Below, piece by piece: positions 5,894-10,059 of a stretch of DNA of 10,059 nt (its first letter is position 1; each line of letters opens with the position of its first letter). Both the position numbers and the translations under genes were made by a program. Under the pieces are notes generated by a model. It searched no databases. It had not been told where the DNA came from and was given only the letters and a program-made list of their open reading frames with translations. Where the stretch lies: the NCBI GenBank assembly GCA_003266105.1, contig MVAA01000086.1, forward strand, positions 22,907 to 32,965, in the 5' to 3' direction. This DNA comes from Methanosphaera sp. rholeuAM6. Its GTDB lineage: Archaea; Methanobacteriota; Methanobacteria; Methanobacteriales; Methanobacteriaceae.

Positions 5894-7018
5894 ATGACAG
5901 AAAAAGAACTATTCGTACAGGGAAACGAGGCATGTGCACTAGGAGCACTAAAGGCAGGATGCACATTCTTCGCAGGATACCCGATAACACCCTCAACAGA
6001 AATTGCGGAAATAATGTCCAACGAACTGCCAAAAATCGGAGGACACTTCATACAAATGGAAGATGAAATAGCTGCAGTAGGCGCAATTATCGGAGCATCA
6101 TGGGCAGGACAAAAGGTTGTTACAGCAACAAGCGGACCAGGATTCTCACTCATGCAGGAAAACATAGGCTACGCAGTAATGACAGAAACACCAATAGTAA
6201 TCATAAACATGCAGAGAGGATCACCATCAACAGGACAGCCGACAAGATCAGCACAGGCAGACATGATGCAATGCAGATGGGGATCCCACGGAGACTATGA
6301 AACAATAGCACTTGCACCAAGCAGCGTACAGGAATGCTTCGACTACACAATAAAGGCATTCAACCTCGCAGAAAAATACCGATGCCCAGTATTCGTAATG
6401 GCAGACGAAATTGTAGGCCACATGAGAGAAAAAATAACAATCCCCGAAAACATTCCAATCACTCCAAGACAAATGCCGGAAAAAACAGAAAACTACCTTC
6501 CATACGACGCACCAGAAAACGGCACAACACCAATGCCATCATTTGGACAGGGATACAACATACACGTAACCGGACTTACACACGATAAACGAGGATACCC
6601 AAGCACAGACGATGACCAGACACACACCCAACTGGTAACAAGACTATGCAACAAAATCACCAAAAACACTGAAGAAATCGTCGAAATAGAAAGTCAATAC
6701 ATAGACGATGCACAAACAATAGTACTTTCATATGGAATACCATCAAGAAGTGCACTGACAGCAGTAAAACAGGCAAGACAACAGGGACTGAAAGTAGGAT
6801 ACATCAAACTCAAAACTGTATGGCCATTCCCGGCACAACAACTGCAGCAGTTAAGCAAAAACGCCAAAAGAATAATAGTACCCGAACTAAACCTCGGACA
6901 GGTATACCTGGAAGTGGATAGAGTACTTGGAAAACAGGCAAAAGTCGAACTAATACCAAAAATAGGTGGAGCACTGCACACACCAAAAGAAATACTCGAC
7001 AAAATATTGGAGGAATAA
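5894..7018 (+). CDS. korA: 2-oxoglutarate:ferredoxin oxidoreductase alpha subunit
   Basis: A 374-residue subunit of the thiamine diphosphate enzyme that interconverts succinyl-CoA plus CO2 and 2-oxoglutarate with reduced ferredoxin. The N-terminal pyrimidine-binding domain shows FFAGYPITPSTEIAE at 25-39, QMEDEIAAVGAIIGA at 54-68 with the conserved glutamate region, and TSGPGFSLMQE from 79. RGSPSTGQPTRSAQAD follows near 108-123, the phosphate and substrate loop typical of Kor rather than pyruvate enzymes. The C-terminal third (about 250-374) is the transketolase C-terminal-like domain with VGYIKLKTVWPFP. GAGG at 5880-5883, inside the end of korD, is its ribosome binding site. The choice of 2-oxoglutarate over 2-oxoisovalerate is supported by the sucC neighbour. 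Confidence 0.92.
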   Translation: MTEKELFVQGNEACALGALKAGCTFFAGYPITPSTEIAEIMSNELPKIGGHFIQMEDEIAAVGAIIGASWAGQKVVTATSGPGFSLMQENIGYAVMTETPIVIINMQRGSPSTGQPTRSAQADMMQCRWGSHGDYETIALAPSSVQECFDYTIKAFNLAEKYRCPVFVMADEIVGHMREKITIPENIPITPRQMPEKTENYLPYDAPENGTTPMPSFGQGYNIHVTGLTHDKRGYPSTDDDQTHTQLVTRLCNKITKNTEEIVEIESQYIDDAQTIVLSYGIPSRSALTAVKQARQQGLKVGYIKLKTVWPFPAQQLQQLSKNAKRIIVPELNLGQVYLEVDRVLGKQAKVELIPKIGGALHTPKEILDKILEE

Positions 7019-7021
7019 GCC

Positions 7022-7885
7022 ATGACAGAACATGAACACAGATTTATGAAATACCTGAGAAAAGAAAGACTGCCACACATATTCTGTCCTGGATGTGGAG
7101 ACGGAATAGTACTCAACACAATATTCAACGCAATAGAAATGTCAAACACAGATTTCGACAACATAAGCATGGTATCCGGAATAGGATGCTCATCAAGAAT
7201 CCCAGGATATGTAAAATGTGACTCACTTCACACAACACACGGCAGAGCACTGGCATTTGCAACAGGACTCAAAACCGCAAACCCAAAACAGGATGTTATA
7301 GTAGTAACCGGGGACGGGGACGCAACAAGTATAGGAGGAAACCACCTTATACATGCAGCAAGAAGAAACATAGACCTGACAGTAATATGCATAAACAATG
7401 ACATCTATGGAATGACGGGGGGACAGATAAGTCCAACCAGTCCAAAGGGAAGCTATGCAACAACAGCACCATACGGATCAACAGACAAGCCATTCAACAT
7501 AGCAGAAATAGCAAAGGCAGCAGGAGCATCATATGTCGCAAAATACACAACAGCACAGCCTGTACAAATATCAATGGCAATAAAAGCAGGACTCGAAAAC
7601 AAAGGATTTTCATTCATAGAAGTGGTGGCACAGTGCCCAACATACTATGGAAGAAAAAACAAAATAAGAAGTCCTGTTGAAATGATAAACTGGCTAAAGG
7701 AAAACACAGTAACACTTGAACAGGCAAAAACAATGACGGACGAAGAACTCGCAGGAAAAATCATCACAGGAGAATACATCAACAAGCCAAGAAAAGAATT
7801 CACAGAAGCACTAGAAGACATAACCAGACAAATAAGTGAAGTAAACCCGGACACAAACATAAACAGTGCATACAGGAGTGAATAA
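7022..7885 (+). CDS. korB: 2-oxoglutarate:ferredoxin oxidoreductase beta subunit
   Basis: A 287-residue catalytic beta subunit that binds the diphosphate of thiamine diphosphate. GDGDATSIGGNH at 97-108, with N125-N126 and YGMTGGQ at 129-135, form the ThDP/Mg2+ site. FCPGCGDG at 21-28, GCSS at 55-58 and QCP at 204-206 supply four cysteines (C22, C25, C56, C205) expected to hold a [4Fe-4S] cluster near the cofactor. The length suits a stand-alone beta subunit. GGAGG within the last codons of korA is the ribosome binding site, and only 3 nt separate the korA stop from this ATG, which suggests translational coupling. It works as a heterotetramer with KorA, KorC and KorD in the cytoplasm. Confidence 0.94.
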   Translation: MTEHEHRFMKYLRKERLPHIFCPGCGDGIVLNTIFNAIEMSNTDFDNISMVSGIGCSSRIPGYVKCDSLHTTHGRALAFATGLKTANPKQDVIVVTGDGDATSIGGNHLIHAARRNIDLTVICINNDIYGMTGGQISPTSPKGSYATTAPYGSTDKPFNIAEIAKAAGASYVAKYTTAQPVQISMAIKAGLENKGFSFIEVVAQCPTYYGRKNKIRSPVEMINWLKENTVTLEQAKTMTDEELAGKIITGEYINKPRKEFTEALEDITRQISEVNPDTNINSAYRSE

Positions 7886-7888
7886 AAG

Positions 7889-8446
7889 ATGAGAACTGAA
7901 ATAAGAATAGCTGGATTTGGAGGACAGGGAGTGCTGATGTGCGGAATAGTAATAGCAAAAGCAGCATCACTCTTCGACAACAAATACGCAGTACAGACAC
8001 AATCATATGGACCTGAAGCAAGAGGAGGAGCAAGCCGAACCGAAGTGGTAGTAAGCGACGAACAAATAGACTACCCAAAAGTCGAAAACCCACAAATATT
8101 TGTGGCAATGAGCCATGAAGCACTAATCAAATACATAGATGACATACAGGAAGAGGCAATACTATTGATAGACCCAGACCTTGTATACCAGGAACAGATA
8201 CAGGACATCATAACACAAAAGAAACTGCAGGTATATCATTCAAGAGCAACACAAACCGCAGAAGAAACAATAGGAAAAAAAATAGTTGCAAACATAGTAA
8301 TGCTCGGATCATTCGTTGAATCAACAGGAATAATATCTGTAGAAGCAGCAAAAGAATCCGTACTTGACAGCGTCCCAAAAGGAACTGAAGAACTCAACAT
8401 GAAAGCCTTCGAAGAAGGAAGAAAAATAGTAGAAAAAATAAACTAA
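7889..8446 (+). CDS. korC: 2-oxoglutarate:ferredoxin oxidoreductase gamma subunit
   Basis: A 185-residue gamma domain of the oxoacid:ferredoxin oxidoreductase family. GFGGQGVLMCGIVIAKAA at 9-26 is the glycine-rich signature, and TQSYGPEARGGASRTEVVVS at 37-56 is the second conserved block. This subunit completes the oxidoreductase and in relatives takes part in coenzyme A binding. GGAGTGA just ahead of the ATG is the ribosome binding site, and it starts 3 nt after korB. The order delta-alpha-beta-gamma matches the four-subunit methanogen enzyme. Nothing is missing at either end. Confidence 0.93.
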   Translation: MRTEIRIAGFGGQGVLMCGIVIAKAASLFDNKYAVQTQSYGPEARGGASRTEVVVSDEQIDYPKVENPQIFVAMSHEALIKYIDDIQEEAILLIDPDLVYQEQIQDIITQKKLQVYHSRATQTAEETIGKKIVANIVMLGSFVESTGIISVEAAKESVLDSVPKGTEELNMKAFEEGRKIVEKIN

Positions 8447-8461
8447 AAGTGGTGGAAAAAC

Positions 8462-9568
8462 ATGAACATACATGAATACGTAGCAAAATCAATATTTGAA
8501 AACAACAACATAAGAGTGCCAAGAAGCTACATGGCATATTCACCGGAAGAAGCAAAAGAAAAAGCAGAAATGATAGCAAAACCGGTAGCAGTAAAATCAC
8601 AGGTACTTTCAGGAGGAAGAGGAAAAGCAGGGGGAATTCTCTTTGCAGACACGCCTGAAGAAGCAGCACAGAGAACAGAAGAACTCTTCCAAAAAGTCAT
8701 TAAAGGAGAAAAAGTAAGCAAAGTACTCATCGAAGAAAAAGTTGAAGGAATACAGGACGAATACTTTGTATCAATCATCCTCGACAGAAACGCCAAAAAG
8801 CCACTGATAATGGCAAGTACCTCTGGTGGAATGGACATCGAACAGGTCGCAAAGGAAACCCCAGAAAAAATCGTAAAACAATACATAGAACCATTGGAAG
8901 AATTCATGCCATACCAGGCAAGAAACATAGCACTGAAAATGGGAGTTGACACCAGTGAAGTATCCAAAGTAGGAACATTCATCTGGAAACTATACCAGGT
9001 ATTCCATGACTACGATGCAACAGTAGCAGAAATAAATCCACTCATGAAAACAGACACAGGATTCATAGCAGCAGATGCAAAAATGGCAATAGATGATGAT
9101 GCACTGTTCAGACACACAAAAATCAAGGAATTTGATGACTTCAAAGACGAAGAATTTGCATATGTAAAACTGGACGGATCAATAGCAGTAATAGGAAACG
9201 GAGCAGGACTAACACTAACTGGAATGGATCTCATAGAATACTATGGTGAAAAACCGGCAACATTCCTCGACGTTGGTGGGGGAGCAAGCGAAGAAAACAT
9301 TACCAAAGCAATAGAACTTGTACTCCAAAATCCTAACGTAAAAGTGATATTCTTAAATGTTCTCGGAGGAATTACCAGGGCAGACGACGTGGCAAATGCA
9401 GTAGTCAATGTATCAAAAGAAGCAGGACATAAAGTGCCAATAGTAATCAGGCTCACAGGAACAAACGAAGAAGAAGGACAAAGAATACTCAAAGAAAACA
9501 ACATACCATTCGAAACAAGTATGGAAAAAGCAGCACAAAAAGCAGTATCAATCATGCAGGATTTATAA
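8462..9568 (+). CDS. sucC: Succinyl-CoA synthetase beta subunit
   Basis: A 368-residue ATP-grasp protein that with SucD forms succinyl-CoA from succinate, CoA and a nucleoside triphosphate. The N-terminus MNIHEYVAKSIF, K45 and GGRGKAGG at 51-58 belong to the nucleotide-binding ATP-grasp fold, and AEINPL near 194-199 is the metal-binding region. The C-terminal ligase domain shows GNGAGLTLTGMDLIEYYG, FLDVGGGAS and the NVLGGITRADDVA segment. It is slightly shorter than E. coli SucC (388). Its position 15 nt after korC, with GGTGGA (8451-8456) as ribosome binding site, joins the two last steps to 2-oxoglutarate in one transcript. No sucD is next to it, so the alpha subunit must come from elsewhere. 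Nucleotide preference cannot be read from the sequence. Confidence 0.95.
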   Translation: MNIHEYVAKSIFENNNIRVPRSYMAYSPEEAKEKAEMIAKPVAVKSQVLSGGRGKAGGILFADTPEEAAQRTEELFQKVIKGEKVSKVLIEEKVEGIQDEYFVSIILDRNAKKPLIMASTSGGMDIEQVAKETPEKIVKQYIEPLEEFMPYQARNIALKMGVDTSEVSKVGTFIWKLYQVFHDYDATVAEINPLMKTDTGFIAADAKMAIDDDALFRHTKIKEFDDFKDEEFAYVKLDGSIAVIGNGAGLTLTGMDLIEYYGEKPATFLDVGGGASEENITKAIELVLQNPNVKVIFLNVLGGITRADDVANAVVNVSKEAGHKVPIVIRLTGTNEEEGQRILKENNIPFETSMEKAAQKAVSIMQDL

Positions 9569-9593
9569 AAACAAAATCCTCACATAACCTCCC

Positions 9594-9599
9594 TTTTTT
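9594..9599 (+). terminator. T-run terminator after sucC
   Basis: TTTTTT following a C-rich stretch, 25 nt past the sucC stop codon. This matches hairpin-independent archaeal termination at T-tracts and probably ends the kor-sucC transcript. Confidence 0.5.
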
Positions 9600-9634
9600 A
9601 ACAAATAACTACTTTTAAAAATATATAATAATAC

Positions 9635-9655
9635 AAAAAAGAATCTTCAAAAAAA
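9635..9655 (-). terminator. T-run terminators after rpoH
   Basis: On the minus strand, T7 (9649-9655) and T6 (9635-9640) lie about 50-70 nt past the rpoH stop. With the T-run after sucC they form a convergent terminator region, suggesting that the rpoH transcript ends here and does not enter sucC as antisense. Confidence 0.45.
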
Positions 9656-9703
9656 GAGTTTCATAATAATAATTTATAAAAGAAATAATGTTGGACATTA
9701 AAT

Positions 9704-9937
9704 TTAACGTCTAACAATTCTATATTTAACAAAGATACCAGCTGTCTGACTTTTAGTAGTAATTTTAAGAATATCTCCTTCTTTAGCTTCAATAGCTTTA
9801 ACTACTGGATCATTAGGTAAAATTTTAGGAAGCTGATCTTCGGTAATATTCATATCTAAAAGAACTTTTTCTGCTTCTTCATCAGATAGAATAGTATGTT
9901 CTGGAACTAAGTTATGTTGTAATATTTCAGTTTTCAA
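9704..9937 (-). CDS. rpoH: DNA-directed RNA polymerase subunit H (Rpb5-like), TTG start
   Basis: A 77-residue archaeal RpoH, equal to the C-terminal domain of eukaryotic Rpb5, which forms part of the polymerase lower jaw that contacts downstream DNA. HNLVPEHTILSDEEAEKVL at 8-26, QLPKILPNDPVVKAI at 35-49 and the C-terminal TAGIFVKYRIV follow the family pattern end to end, and the length is normal. The start codon is TTG (9935-9937), with a strong GGAGGA (9944-9949) 6 nt ahead; no better ATG exists. The gene normally heads the rpoH-rpoB-rpoA operon, but here it is alone, facing sucC, about 100 nt after a tRNA. Its codons end in T far more often than those of the kor genes (ATT, GTT and ACT where kor uses ATA, GTA and ACA). 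Confidence 0.93.
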   Translation of the reverse strand: MKTEILQHNLVPEHTILSDEEAEKVLLDMNITEDQLPKILPNDPVVKAIEAKEGDILKITTKSQTAGIFVKYRIVRR

Positions 9938-9957
9938 AATTTATCCTCCAAATGAAA

Positions 9958-10016
9958 ATATCTTATTATATTATTTATGAGTTCATCTTAATAAGTTTAA
10001 TACAAAAATAAGATAT
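9958..10016. repeat. 9-bp inverted repeat between the tRNA and rpoH
   Basis: ATATCTTAT (9958-9966) is matched exactly by ATAAGATAT (10008-10016), 41 nt apart. It fills most of the tRNA-rpoH spacer. The DNA is so AT-rich that chance is a serious alternative. Minus-strand T5 tracts at 10023-10027 and just beyond could terminate the tRNA transcript. Confidence 0.3.
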
Positions 10017-10036
10017 CATAAGAAAAATAAGATTAA

Positions 10037-10059
10037 CGGGCCCGACGGGAGTTGAACCC
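10037..10059 (-). tRNA. 3' end of a tRNA gene, identity not determinable
   Basis: Reading the minus strand from the edge gives GGG-TTCAACT-CCCGT-CGGGCCC-G. This is the T-loop TTCAACT with its 3' stem strand, then the seven-base 3' acceptor strand and a G discriminator at 10037. CCA is not encoded, since TTAATC follows, as is common in archaea. The implied 5' acceptor strand is GGGCCCG, which occurs in several archaeal tRNAs (Lys, Ile, Val and Arg are possible). The anticodon lies outside the window. An AT-rich stretch with short T-runs follows as its likely terminator. Confidence 0.85.

Noticed and set aside
5606..8123. Long open frames antisense to, or shifted from, the kor genes
   Set aside because: They have no domain features and overlap strongly supported genes. 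They arise from the biased codon use of the real strand.

Overview
The window looks like the chromosome of a low-GC methanogenic archaeon of the order Methanobacteriales, of the Methanosphaera or Methanobrevibacter type. The evidence is an archaeal RpoH (Rpb5-like) RNA polymerase subunit, an archaetidylserine synthase, an archaeal dihydroneopterin aldolase for methanopterin synthesis, the start of a PurO-type IMP cyclohydrolase, and a four-subunit 2-oxoglutarate:ferredoxin oxidoreductase (KorDABC) followed by succinyl-CoA synthetase beta. Promoters are AT-rich TATA boxes, codon use favours ATA and AGA, and the tRNA fragment has no encoded CCA. From memory, the order purO, exbD/exbB, rnhB, pssA, kor, sucC resembles Methanothermobacter thermautotrophicus around MTH1020-MTH1036; I could not check this.

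Region 1 (1-2046, minus strand): rnhB (RNase HII), then an exbB-exbD pair for an ion-driven membrane motor, then the first codons of a gene starting MYLGR, probably purO, running off the left edge. Region 2 (2299-4488, plus strand): pssA (polar lipid head-group synthesis), a single-pass membrane protein of unknown function (possibly DUF515), and mptD. The last two look like one operon. Region 3 (4514-5693): a minus-strand gene for a protein with a ribbon-helix-helix-like N-terminus and a long coiled coil. Its upstream region carries a cluster of TGTTGA-type repeats touching its TATA box, which suggests self-regulation. The rest of this AT-rich gap holds the kor promoter with a 10-bp palindrome just upstream.

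Region 4 (5694-9568, plus strand): a tight korD-korA-korB-korC-sucC operon. Together with a succinyl-CoA synthetase alpha subunit encoded elsewhere, it would carry succinate to succinyl-CoA and then reductively to 2-oxoglutarate, the last steps of the incomplete reductive TCA pathway methanogens use for glutamate synthesis. Region 5 (9569-10059, minus strand): a tRNA 3' end, then a solitary rpoH with a TTG start, facing sucC. rpoH is not followed by the rpoB genes that normally sit downstream of it.

The least ordinary parts are the coiled-coil regulator with its repeat cluster, the detached rpoH, and the ExbB/ExbD motor in an archaeon. I see no CRISPR array, insertion sequence or defence island.
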